Shown here: one piece after another, positions 26,050 through 33,982 of the stretch | Position numbering within the stretch: position 1 is the stretch's first letter | Layout: every line of letters begins with the position of its first letter | From: Acanthochromis polyacanthus | Lineage: Eukaryota > Chordata > Actinopteri > Pomacentridae | Reading direction: 5' to 3' | Assembly: GCF_021347895.1 (NCBI RefSeq) | Contig: NC_067113.1 | Location: forward strand, 3,330,251-3,394,250 | Length of the DNA: 64,000 nucleotides | The notes under the pieces: model-generated | Seen by the model: the letters and a program-made list of their open reading frames with translations, nothing else | Database searches by the model: none | What the model was told of the DNA's origin: nothing | Position numbers and translations under genes: made by a program

Positions 26050-26670
26050 ATGACCTGTTGCGGAAACAACATTCGGTGGACACTGCATTTTCTTATCATT
26101 GTGGTCGTAGACATTCTGTTATTCGTGGGGGTCGTATTCGTCACTCCGACCTGGACGCCGTGCGCTTGGGAGGGCGGAAACGTTTGGTTGACTGTGTATT
26201 TGGTCATTATAACGTGTTTCCTAACCCTGAACATAGCCGACCTGACCATAGGTTACATCATCGAGGCACGCACCGAAGCATACGCCATTGTTGTAGAAGA
26301 GGCCAAGCAGTTAGTCGGTGTGTTGCAGGCGCCTAACATTTCAGACCGCCACCACTACCAGCAGCAGTTTTCCGGGTCCGTAACTGGCGTAGAGATAGAG
26401 AGCGTTTTTAACGTGCCCAAAGTGACGAATACGAACCTGAGGTTCTTCGCATACGTCCTCATTGTGTATAACACAATTCACCTCACGTACGTGAACGTGT
26501 TGCACGCCACCAGATACAACCCCGACGACGTCTTTGTGCAACTAGAGATCTGGGCCGCCATACTGTTGTCCATTCCGACTTTGATCACGTTCACTGTAAC
26601 TATACGGTGGTGTAAGTTAGCATGGATGACATGGGCAAACACAAGTACAGCCTACGCACGGCTTCAATGA
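26050..26670 (+). CDS. Four-span viral membrane protein
   Basis: 206 codons from ATG 26050 (MTCCGNNIRWTLHF). Four hydrophobic segments: about residues 9-31, 45-72, 138-158 and 176-196, with a long loop between the second and third that carries a sequon (NIS). Four-span envelope proteins of this size are known from alloherpesviruses (the CyHV-3 ORF81 type), but no specific homology is claimed. It begins 57 bases after the previous stop and overlaps the following small ORF. Confidence 0.6.
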   Translation: MTCCGNNIRWTLHFLIIVVVDILLFVGVVFVTPTWTPCAWEGGNVWLTVYLVIITCFLTLNIADLTIGYIIEARTEAYAIVVEEAKQLVGVLQAPNISDRHHYQQQFSGSVTGVEIESVFNVPKVTNTNLRFFAYVLIVYNTIHLTYVNVLHATRYNPDDVFVQLEIWAAILLSIPTLITFTVTIRWCKLAWMTWANTSTAYARLQ

Positions 26671-26804
26671 TGACCGGTGAGCTGTGCGCTCATTTTGGAA
26701 AATGTTTGACGGAGTTGTGGTATTTACTTATACTGATGGTAATGCTCATCAACATCTTTGGCGTGCTGTGGTTGTGCATCAACAAGATCATTCAGTTGTC
26801 TTGA
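26622..26804 (+). CDS. 60-aa single-span viral membrane protein
   Basis: ATG 26622 (MDDMGKHKYSLR) overlaps the end of the four-span gene by 49 bases. One hydrophobic segment near the C terminus (LWYLLILMVMLINIFGVLWL). Small single-span proteins are often virion membrane components. AATAAA at 26,988-26,993 is the first + strand poly(A) signal after the 23,824-26,804 gene run. Confidence 0.5.
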   Translation: MDDMGKHKYSLRTASMMTGELCAHFGKCLTELWYLLILMVMLINIFGVLWLCINKIIQLS

Positions 26805-26910
26805 GTCGGTCTTGCGATAGCTGATGACAGTTCACGATGCCGTGAGTTGCAAGTAGCAGCTGTAGCCCTTCCCATTTGGGTGCTATCATGTAAACACTAA
26901 ACACAGCACA

Positions 26911-26917
26911 TATAAAG
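26911..26917 (+). promoter_or_regulatory. TATA box before the 27.0-kb gene
   Basis: TATAAAG at 26,911-26,917, 85 bases before the ATG at 27,002, overlapping the 3' untranslated region of the membrane-gene cluster. Confidence 0.5.
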
Positions 26918-27001
26918 TCCGGTCTAAACACCATTTATGATATGTGAATGCGTGCCAACACTATCACGTCACTTGCGCATCAATACCAATAAACGTGCCG
27001 C

Positions 27002-27574
27002 ATGGAGAACGTCGTAAAAAATAACAATGTTCTTACTCTACGAGAACCCAAAAAGCTCTGTCGCATGCAAGTCGTGGCAGATTTCGATCCGTCATCTCGT
27101 GCATATACTCGTATGACGGTGAGGGTTGGGAAGACGTGTCATCGGAAGACGAAGACCTCCGCGAAAGCATGAAATCCACGGTACGTGCCAAGGTTCGAAA
27201 TAGAGCCTTTGTCGACATGTCTATCCACCGCGAGGCCTCCCTTCACTTGCCGGAGGGCCAAGACTGCTCTTGCATGGTGTGCCTCGGGTGCCGGCGTAGA
27301 CACGTTTTGCAGCCTTTGCGACAACATCAGACATGGGTCTGTGTCTGCGTGTCGCCCAAAGTGTGCACCTGCTTATATTGCTCAAAACAGTCTAAGGACG
27401 GAAAGTGGAACCGTGAAGAGGAACGCTCAAGAGAACGGCACCGTGAAGAGGAACGCTCATGAGAACGGCACCGTGAAGACGACCGATACCGTGAAGAGGA
27501 ACGTTCAAGAAAACGATACCGTGAAGAGGACTGCTCAAGAAAACGATACCGGCGATGAATGTCTTCTGATGTAG
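27002..27574 (+). pseudogene. Possibly broken or spliced viral gene with Cys cluster and 30-bp repeats
   Basis: A TATA box at 26,911 and ATG at 27,002 open a 56-codon frame (MENVVKNNNVLTLREPK) that stops at 27,172. From about 27,100 a second frame looks coding: acidic (EGWEDVSSEDEDLRE), then a Cys cluster (CSCMVCLGCRRR), ending 27,462. A third frame covers 27,185-27,574 and reads the repeats as GTVKRNAQEN units. No single frame joins the parts. A splice donor-like GTGAGG at about 27,118 would leave the first frame, but I found no clear acceptor. Frameshift decay, splicing or two small genes all remain possible. ATTAAA at 27,607 could end the transcript. Confidence 0.4.
27408..27553 (+). repeat. 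Degenerate 30-bp tandem repeat in coding DNA
   Basis: CCGTGAAGAGGAACGCTCAA recurs about five times with a 30-base period, one copy shortened. Because the period is a multiple of three, a repeat peptide (GTVKRNAQEN-like in one frame, Arg/Glu/Ser-rich in another) is kept in whichever frame is used. Confidence 0.7.
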
Positions 27575-27948
27575 TAAACTTACACAAATGTGATGTTTGC
27601 ATTTGAATTAAAAACGGTCAATACTGGTTTTAAACTTACATACGGCACTGTCAATTTCAATGTGTTGTACTCACAGAATACCTAGTGGGTTTGTAATCCA
27701 CTGCAGTACCGGACTCGGAAAATTAAGACACACGATACACTGTGTTTAACATTGCTTTATTTCAAACTCAACATGATTCACAGTTTTAAACATGTCAACG
27801 TGATTCACAGTTTCAAACACGGCAACAGTCTGGGTTTACGGTATTCAGTTTCGATTTTCGCTCACAAGAACAGTTCACGGTCCAAAATGTAGCTGTTCCG
27901 CTGTATTCATTCAGTCCTCAGAAACGATCCAAAGCTGTCGCAGGCACT
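27575..27948. other. Intergenic region between convergent viral genes
   Basis: AT-rich with ATTAAA at 27,607 (+) and TTTATT at 27,756-27,761 (AATAAA on -). A short direct repeat (TGATTCACAGTTTNAAACANG) occurs at about 27,775 and 27,801. No ORF. Confidence 0.4.
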
Positions 27949-28377
27949 TCAGACCTCTTCAACTATACCAATCAGATTCAGCGCAACTGTGCACATCAAG
28001 TCGATGATGTTGGTGTTTGGGCCCACCGCGTAATGATCTTGCAAGTAACGTCCAACAGCAAAGCTGAGAGCGTTGCGCACACCCCGGCGGTCCGCTTCTT
28101 CTTCTCGCAACCGTGCCGCGTGTACAACACGGGTCTCTGGTCTGTCGGCTTTGGCGTGAGCAGGCGATGTCTCCTGTTGCTCGCATGATGCTGCATTGTC
28201 ACACACGAGGTTACCAGTCACGGTACCGTCGATCGGTGACGTGTGCCCAGTCACGGTGCCGGCGGTCCGGACTTTGTCATCACTCACGAATCCGAGGATC
28301 CAGCAGTTGCTCAGAAGGCTAACTGTGGCAATTCCACCGATAATGAGACAGAGGACAAAGAGAGGAGGCATGTCCAT
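27949..28377 (-). CDS. 142-aa viral protein with N-terminal hydrophobic anchor
   Basis: Starts MDMPPLFVLCLIIGGIATVS; residues 5-30 form a signal peptide or signal anchor, followed by Thr/Gly-rich VTG repeats, an Arg/Glu-rich stretch and a moderately hydrophobic C terminus. A minus-strand TATA (CTATAAAA) lies at 28,491-28,484, about 107 bases before the ATG, and AATAAA (minus) at 27,761-27,756. A small secreted or membrane viral protein is likely; no homologue recognised. Confidence 0.6.
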   Translation of the reverse strand: MDMPPLFVLCLIIGGIATVSLLSNCWILGFVSDDKVRTAGTVTGHTSPIDGTVTGNLVCDNAASCEQQETSPAHAKADRPETRVVHAARLREEEADRRGVRNALSFAVGRYLQDHYAVGPNTNIIDLMCTVALNLIGIVEEV

Positions 28378-28483
28378 TCTCTGATGAGTGACGAGTCACC
28401 GGTACACGGTTACGTAGTCGGAACTGGTCGAGGACCCCTTGTCTGTTCTTACAGGTCTGTCTTGGACAGTGATGGAAGGAACA

Positions 28484-28491
28484 TTTTATAG
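28484..28491 (-). promoter_or_regulatory. TATA box for the 142-aa gene
   Basis: TTTTATAG on +, that is CTATAAAA on -, 107 bases upstream of the ATG at 28,377. Confidence 0.55.
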
Positions 28492-29254
28492 GATTGGGCT
28501 CAAGGCCATCTTTGTTTTGATCCGTGACTTGAGCTTCCAAAACCGGAGCTTGAAATCACGAAATACATAAGTGTTGTGGGTGTTTTTCGTGCTTCCGTAA
28601 TTTTATACACCAACGGGACATGAGTCCGAATGTGGGAACGTGTGCGAGTATAAGATATCAAAAACCATAAATTCCGTCTACATGAAAGTCTTTCGATCAC
28701 CATGCCAAATCTTTATAAGTCCGAAATCATGAAAACTACTCCTCACATTCAATTACGATGTCTCTCTTATATGATGTTGAAATCACGAAAACAAACCACG
28801 ACGCATCCCATTTTCGTGATATGAGACTCACGGCTCATGAAACTCAACTCAGTCCGATTTTGAAGTTACAGATACCGAGGCTTGGTTTACGGATTCACAA
28901 ATCTTTTGTACATCGTAACATCACCTCATCACGTTACTGAAGCATAAGGTACCGTGTAGATGACCAGCCCACATCTATCACTACGTACACACGTACACGC
29001 CTACGTGCTACGGACACGTGGCTTATGGGCTGGCGACCTGACATAAACCTAATAGTATAGCGTGTGCGTACGAAACAAACCTTGAAGGAACCATCATGTA
29101 TAACATAAAAGGAATAAAATTACATTATATGTGTTCAATTCACATGATGGTACTTTCCCATGGTCGAGGGTTATTGGTTCGGTGCCCAAACCCTCTGTCG
29201 GAAAGACACTGTTATGTCTACGGGACAGGATGGGCCGAGTCATACGAACCGCTC
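28492..29254. other. Viral intergenic region with recurring ATCACGAAA motif
   Basis: No convincing ORF. AAATCACGAAA-type words occur at 28,553 and 28,781, a variant (AAATCATGAAAA) near 28,726, and the reverse TTTTCGTGAT at 28,811-28,820. The same word is in the GC-rich repeats at 30.7-31.1 kb and 32.36 kb. At 28,957-29,030 lie several ACGTACAC/CACGTGGC words. Together these suggest a control region, but no function is shown. Confidence 0.4.
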
Positions 29255-29262
29255 TATATATA
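29255..29262 (+). promoter_or_regulatory. TATA box of the mucin-like glycoprotein gene
   Basis: TATATATA at 29,255-29,262, 57 bases before ATG 29,319; a start site near 29,290 would give a short leader. Confidence 0.55.
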
Positions 29263-29318
29263 CAGCAAGCAAATCCAGTCATTGTCACAGTCCTTGCCAA
29301 GTGTGACAGCGCGCCACT

Positions 29319-30428
29319 ATGCCCCAATTCAGACCAAGGATGACGTTGTTCTGGCTGACCATGGTGTATTTGATACTCTCTGGAACGGTTATCTGTAGTT
29401 CGGACGGCACCACTATATCAATGCCAACATCTGTGACCGGAACGTCGGAATCGGATTCGACGTCGTCACAGGGACACGCATATGCAACCCTTTCATCGGT
29501 TGCAACCAGTTCCGACACCGAAGGTTCCGGGGCGTCGGGAAACTCGTCGTCCGAAGACGTCACTGTCGTAACTACAAACGCGGCACCAAAACAAGCGTAC
29601 TTAACTCCGTCCTTGGGCAACGTTGACACCGACGGTTTCGAAGACTCAACATCCGAAGACGTGTCTGTCGTAGCCACGTTATCAACATCAACAAACGGAA
29701 CGTCAGAATCCAATTTGACGCAGATACCACACACGACCCCGTCCCCGGCCAACGTTGACATTGACGGTTCCGGGGCATCGGGTGACTCGGCATCTGACGA
29801 CGTTATTGTTACAGCTAGTACAGTGACCGAGGAGACCGTGACCAAAGTGACTGAGGGGACCACCGACATGGCCACGTACATGAACAACATGACCGAGGGG
29901 AGCACTGACGTGACTGAAAGGGAGGGAACTGAGATGACTGTGACAGAAGCCGAATTTACGAGCAAAACCAAACACCAAACCATGGTTACGCACAGATTCA
30001 AACAGGAAGCCACACCTACAGTGTCGGAGTCGCACGAACCAGAGGAACTGGATATCTGGGCATACGTAGCAATAGCCCTGGCCGTTTTTACAATATTGTT
30101 AGCTATCATACTCGGAATTATTACGTTTATGGTCTTGGGCTACCAAGGGCCCGACAATAACATCAACTGGGAGATGAGGGACCTCACCAATCCGGACGCT
30201 GGTAGTTTTCGTCTGTTAGGCGGAGCCGAGTACAGCGATATAATGCATATGCGCCCAATCGTACTGAAGGACATTCAAGGGGTTCCAACTACGTCGACGT
30301 TGGTGCGGTTAACTTTTCCGTCACCTTCATTGAGGTCGAGTCCGAGAATGCAACCGCTGCCTCCACCGCCACCACTGCCCACTAAGGCACTGTCACTGCC
30401 ACCGCCACCGCCAATGACATATGTGTGA
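29319..30428 (+). CDS. Mucin-like type I membrane glycoprotein with polyproline tail
   Basis: 369 codons. Residues 1-27 (MPQFRPRMTLFWLTMVYLIL...) form a signal peptide. Residues ~28-240 are extremely rich in Ser, Thr, Asp and Glu with three or four degenerate repeats (about 170 bases each in DNA, containing SEDV and VDxDGSGASG-like words) and several N-glycosylation sequons, so a heavily O-glycosylated extracellular stalk is expected. Residues ~247-274 are the membrane segment (YVAIALAVFTILLAIILGII). The ~95-residue cytoplasmic tail ends in PPPPPPLPTK and PPPPPPMTYV, candidate SH3/WW/EVH1 ligands. TATA at 29,255 and AATAAA at 30,661-30,666. A virion or surface glycoprotein is likely; no homologue recognised. 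Confidence 0.75.
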   Translation: MPQFRPRMTLFWLTMVYLILSGTVICSSDGTTISMPTSVTGTSESDSTSSQGHAYATLSSVATSSDTEGSGASGNSSSEDVTVVTTNAAPKQAYLTPSLGNVDTDGFEDSTSEDVSVVATLSTSTNGTSESNLTQIPHTTPSPANVDIDGSGASGDSASDDVIVTASTVTEETVTKVTEGTTDMATYMNNMTEGSTDVTEREGTEMTVTEAEFTSKTKHQTMVTHRFKQEATPTVSESHEPEELDIWAYVAIALAVFTILLAIILGIITFMVLGYQGPDNNINWEMRDLTNPDAGSFRLLGGAEYSDIMHMRPIVLKDIQGVPTTSTLVRLTFPSPSLRSSPRMQPLPPPPPLPTKALSLPPPPPMTYV

Positions 30429-30735
30429 ACAATTTGGTACAGTGAGGTTACAATGGGGGGGGTACATTGTTCACAAACTTCTAATAGCAAAATATTTTTC
30501 AAAGTTTATAGAAATCACACAAGTCTTTTCACAATGTAGAACCATAAGTACTTTGCACTATAGTAAAAGATAACTGTGATATGTTAGTTGATGTACTCAG
30601 AATTATGTTGAATGTATAATGACTGATATACACAGTACGTGCATACATTCGATTGTAACAAATAAACTACTGTTTAACTTGTGTCTGCCTATGTTGCGTG
30701 CATTTTTCACACAACAATTTGTTGATCGAATTGCC
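30429..30735. other. 3' untranslated region of the glycoprotein gene
   Basis: AT-rich, includes a GGGGGG run at about 30,455 and AATAAA at 30,661-30,666. No ORF. Confidence 0.5.
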
Positions 30736-31065
30736 TGGGCCCGGGCCCGAGATCACGAAAATCCCCCTCCGCCCCGCCCGTTTCCATGATCTCGAAACCG
30801 ACGGGCCCCCGGGAAGGGTGTCACGTACCAGGGGGCAAAGGAGAGAGTCCCCACACAGCTGAGGACCGTTGTACTGGGCCTGGGCCCGAGATCACGAAAA
30901 TCCCCCTCCGCCCCGCCCGTTTCCGTGATCTCGAAACCGACGGGCCCGCGGGAAGGGTGTCACGTACCAGGGGGCAAAGGAGAGAGTCCCCACACAGCTG
31001 AGGACCGTTGTACTGGGCCTGGGCCCGAGATCACGAAAATCCCCCTCCGCCCCGCCCGTTTTCGT
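30736..31065. repeat. GC-rich 139-bp tandem repeat, about 2.4 copies
   Basis: GGGCCCGAGATCACGAAAAT starts near 30,743, 30,882 and 31,021, a 139-base period. Each unit contains ATCACGAAAA and a facing TTTCCGTGAT around a run of C-rich sequence (CCCCCTCCGCCCCGCCCG), so it can form a stem. The two full copies are almost identical. Another full copy lies in intron 2 of the kinase gene (32,359-32,510). Confidence 0.85.
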
Positions 31066-31170
31066 GCATTTCATACATCCACGAAATGCAGCTGACTTAG
31101 ATTGTGATATCTGTGCACTATTTCTGAGAACCAACACAACCTTTTCAAATAAGAGGGTGGGCCCTGTGTG

Positions 31171-31178
31171 TATATAAG
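31171..31178 (+). promoter_or_regulatory. TATA box of the kinase-like gene
   Basis: TATATAAG at 31,171-31,178, about 62 bases before ATG 31,240. An ATG at 31,168 overlaps the TATA box and is therefore not the start. Confidence 0.6.
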
Positions 31179-31239
31179 TGTGTCTAGCATAGAGTCTGTG
31201 TATAACCAAAGCATAATCTGTTTTGTGATCCATTCTACA

Positions 31240-32868
31240 ATGTTACCCACGCCTTTTGTGAGATCCGGTTTTCGAGTCGTGTTCCAGTTATTGATATTAT
31301 ACTTAAGCACGTGCTTTTATTACGTGCAACTTGTCTGCGACACAGCCCCGTTTCGTGTTTGTTCGGTCTGTTTATTTTCATGCGTCAGACTCTTGCGTGT
31401 GTTCATAAACGGCGGCGTTGAGGCCCTGTTACACCAACGATCCATAGCACACGTGACTGGCAGACGACGGCGGGTTTTGAATAGATGGACGGAAAGGGTG
31501 CTCCAACTCGTTGCTTGTGAGAACTTTCGCGCGGCTTACAGAGACTTAGAGCCGCTCCAATGTAAACTGAAGAAACTGGAAGGCTTGATTTTCATCAAAA
31601 GCGATCCTTTTTTGGTGCGAAAACGAGACCACGGTACAGTAACGTACTTGGGTATGACAACTGAGGGAAATGAACTCGACATTAACCAGATGGCCATGTT
31701 TGTGTACAAAGACAAGGAGGTGCAAGACAAGTTCGAGAGACTCGCTTCTCTGAGACACCCGAACGTCATGAGCTATCTACACACCGAGACCGACCTGTAC
31801 TGTGGTTACGTGATCACTGAATTTTACGAATGCACGTTGCAAGAATACATAGAGAATAGCAGCGAGGGAGACCGCGAGCTGTCGTCTAAAAGCATAATGT
31901 ACCAGTTTCTAAAGGGTTTACAAGCGATTCACCGACACGGGAGGTTGATTGTGACGCGCAGGTTCGATGAGGGTCCTGGCCTCGTACACTGTGACATTAC
32001 ACCGGAAACCGTCATGTTGGGTACGTGAAAGATGTTGTGAATGACCGGTTCCTTTTGTACTCTGCTAATCTTGTCTCCCCTCATCTTACAGATGTGAAGG
32101 AGGGGCACGTAAAAGTAGGTGGCTTTGGTTTACCCGAACCGCGCTCGAAGCACAAGCACTGTTGTTTGAGCACGGAGGAACTACGTGCCACAGAGACGTT
32201 GCAGCATCAAACCTGCAATGACACCTCAACGTACTACTCTACGAGCACCGACATACAGGTTTGTGTTTTGTAGTTGCTGTTTTGAAACCACGGCACTGTT
32301 ATTCCCGGGGCCGCGGCTTTGAAACTCACACCGCTCGGGGCCGTCGCACCGGGCCCGGGGCCCGAGATCACGAAAATCCCCCTCCGCCCCGCCCGTTTTC
32401 GCGATGTCGAAACCGACGGGCCCGCGGGAAGGGTGTCACGTACCAGGGGGCAAAGGAGAGAGTCCTCACACCGCTGAGGACCGTTGCACTGGGCCTGGGC
32501 CGCGGCTCACGGTTCCGTGGGCTTATCTGTGTTGGGATGCTGTAACGGCTTAGAAATCACGGTTCCGTGAGTTATCTATGTTGGGACGTTATAACCATTG
32601 TCTGTTCATCTGGCCTTCCCGTCACTTTTAGGTAGCTGGGATGTTGGTGTATTACATCTTGTCCGGAGGACAACACCCCTTCTGTGATGATGTTCCCTAC
32701 AGCTGCGAACGGAACATCTACATGGGACAGTACAGATTGACTGCAGTGAAAGACCAAGCTGCAAAAGACCTCATCGAGTCAATGATCTGTCCCAACCCGG
32801 ACTACAGGCCGACCGTAGATGAGTGTTTGAAACATGCTTATTTTGTCAATAACCCTCGTTGGTGGTAG
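31240..32868 (+). CDS. Spliced IRE1/RNase L-like pseudokinase, no ribonuclease domain
   Basis: Three exons: 31,240-32,020, 32,092-32,258 and 32,632-32,868, joined by introns with GT..AG ends (GTACGT...TTACAG; CAG/GTTTGT...TTTTAG) whose phases fit, giving 394 aa. Residues ~12-33 form a hydrophobic anchor. The kinase domain (~110-390) resembles IRE1: HPNVMSYLHTETD, TLQEYIE, then VAGMLVYYILSGGQHPF and a RPTVDECLKHAYF end. Lys157 may be the ATP-site Lys, but the Gly loop is not recognisable. The catalytic loop reads HCDITPETV (Asp252 kept; Lys and Asn replaced by Thr) and DFG is GFG (271-273). It stops after the kinase lobe where IRE1 and RNase L continue into the KEN nuclease. Probably captured from a host and inactive as a kinase; interference with host IRE1/RNase L signalling is inference. 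AATAAA at 32,983. Confidence 0.75.
32345..32510. repeat. Copy of the GC-rich 139-bp repeat inside kinase intron 2
   Basis: From CGGGCCCGGGGCCCGAGATC to ACTGGGCCTGGGCCGCGG it matches the units at 30,736-31,065 with few changes. Shorter GC-rich pieces (ATCACGGTTCCGTGAGTTAT and a variant) follow at 32,505-32,575. Intron 2 is 373 bases, mostly this repeat. Confidence 0.85.
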
Positions 32869-32879
32869 GTTCGTGTGTC

Positions 32880-32950
32880 CAAAGGGGAACCGAAACCCGA
32901 CGCACAGGACGCTCGCGGAGAGGAAAGGGGAACCGAAACCCGAGGCACGA
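32880..32950. repeat. Short direct repeat in the kinase 3' untranslated region
   Basis: AAAGGGGAACCGAAACCCGA occurs at 32,880 and again at 32,926, about 46 bases apart, each followed by a GCAC word. The first copy starts 11 bases after the stop codon. Confidence 0.7.
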
Positions 32951-32982
32951 GAGACTCTGTGTGTATATTGAACAACTGACTG

Positions 32983-33029
32983 AATAAACAGAACAACTGT
33001 ATGATGTTAAGTGTATATTCTTGTTTATT
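32983..33029. terminator. Convergent poly(A) signals at the right end of the viral genes
   Basis: AATAAA at 32,983-32,988 (+) for the kinase-like gene; TTTATT at 33,024-33,029 (AATAAA on -) for the Lys/Pro-rich gene. Confidence 0.6.
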
Positions 33030-33068
33030 GAATAAAAGTGACAAATATATTTCTTTGTGATAAAAATA

Positions 33069-33767
33069 TTATATGATAGTGCACATAACTTTATTGTTGC
33101 GTGAATAGTACCCAGTCATCATGACCGGTTCTTTAAGAAGTTCAAAGTGGGTTCTTTGTGTGCCTCGCCTTCGGTCGGGCCTTGGTTTTGGTCTTGGAGA
33201 CCTTGGTCTTGGACGGCTTGGGCTTGGGGGTACCGGGGGTCTTGGGCTTGGGGCACCGGGGGTCTTGGATTTGGGCTTGGACGTCTTAGGGGCACCGGGG
33301 GTCTTGGATTTGGGCTTGGACGTCTTAGGCTTGGAAGTCTTCGGCTTGGGGGCACCGGGAGTCTTGGATTTGGGCTTGGACGTCTTGGGCTTGGGGGCAC
33401 CGGGAGTCTTGGACGTCTTGGGCTTGGACATCTTGGGCTTGGGGGCACCGGAACTCTTGGACGTCTTGGGCTTGGGGGTATCGAGGGTCTTGGATTCCAA
33501 GGGCTTGGGCGTCTTCAGTTTGAAGGCATTGGGGATCTTAGATTTAATCTCCAAGGGCTTGGACGTCTTCGGCTTGAAGGCATCGGGGGTTTCGGATTTG
33601 ATCTTCTGGGCCTTGAGGGCCTTGCTGGTCGTAGAGGTGAGGTCCTCGTTCTTACTTTTCTTGCCTTTGTCCTTGGGCTCCCGTGCGATATACTTGTTGT
33701 AACTGACCATAAGCACATAAAAAAACAACATCATTACAGCATCCTGCATGGGCTTGTAATCAGACAT
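33069..33767 (-). CDS. Lys/Pro/Ser-Thr repeat protein with N-terminal membrane anchor
   Basis: 232 codons, starting MSDYKPMQDAVMMLFFYVLM; residues 9-24 are hydrophobic, a likely signal anchor. Residues ~30-205 consist of imperfect 8-14-residue repeats of the type KPKTSKPKSKTPGAP, strongly basic, followed by an Arg/Pro stretch and a short C terminus. The repeat DNA is locally duplicated, so copy number probably varies. It is the last gene with viral-style layout before fish repeats begin; a poly(A) signal is at 33,029-33,024. Function unknown. Histone-H1-like or mucin-like composition suggests chromatin or surface binding, but nothing more. Confidence 0.55.
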   Translation of the reverse strand: MSDYKPMQDAVMMLFFYVLMVSYNKYIAREPKDKGKKSKNEDLTSTTSKALKAQKIKSETPDAFKPKTSKPLEIKSKIPNAFKLKTPKPLESKTLDTPKPKTSKSSGAPKPKMSKPKTSKTPGAPKPKTSKPKSKTPGAPKPKTSKPKTSKPKSKTPGAPKTSKPKSKTPGAPSPRPPVPPSPSRPRPRSPRPKPRPDRRRGTQRTHFELLKEPVMMTGYYSRNNKVMCTII

Positions 33768-33982
33768 GGTAATAATGTCCCATTATTCACTTTGTATTAT
33801 GTTACATAATGTACATTAGTAGGCTATTACATTACATATATTAGTAGGCTATAATAGTATCATGTACAGTTTTATGTGGCCATGACTCTGGAAAGATTGG
33901 TGCATTGTTACGTAGTTGTAGAAACGTTCCCTTAAGGTGGTGGTCTGCTTTCTGTTCTGCTGAAATAGCATCTATTGCCTAG
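33768..33982. other. Region containing the virus/fish chromosome boundary
   Basis: AT-rich, with a direct repeat ATTAGTAGGCTAT at about 33,815 and 33,843. No terminal repeat could be identified by eye. A TTAA at about 33,933 (CCCTTAAGG) is the target word of piggyBac-type integration, but the adjoining bases do not give recognisable inverted ends. Viral genes end at 33,767; host repeats begin at 33,983. Confidence 0.45.

Noticed and set aside
31168..31239. Upstream ATG of the kinase-like gene at 31,168
   Set aside because: It lies over the TATA box at 31,171, so it would not be in the transcript; ATG 31,240 is preferred.
33121..33809. Long Gly/Leu-rich + strand ORFs opposite the Lys/Pro repeat gene
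   Set aside because: They are antisense shadows of the repeat; the minus frame has the sensible start, anchor and poly(A) signal.
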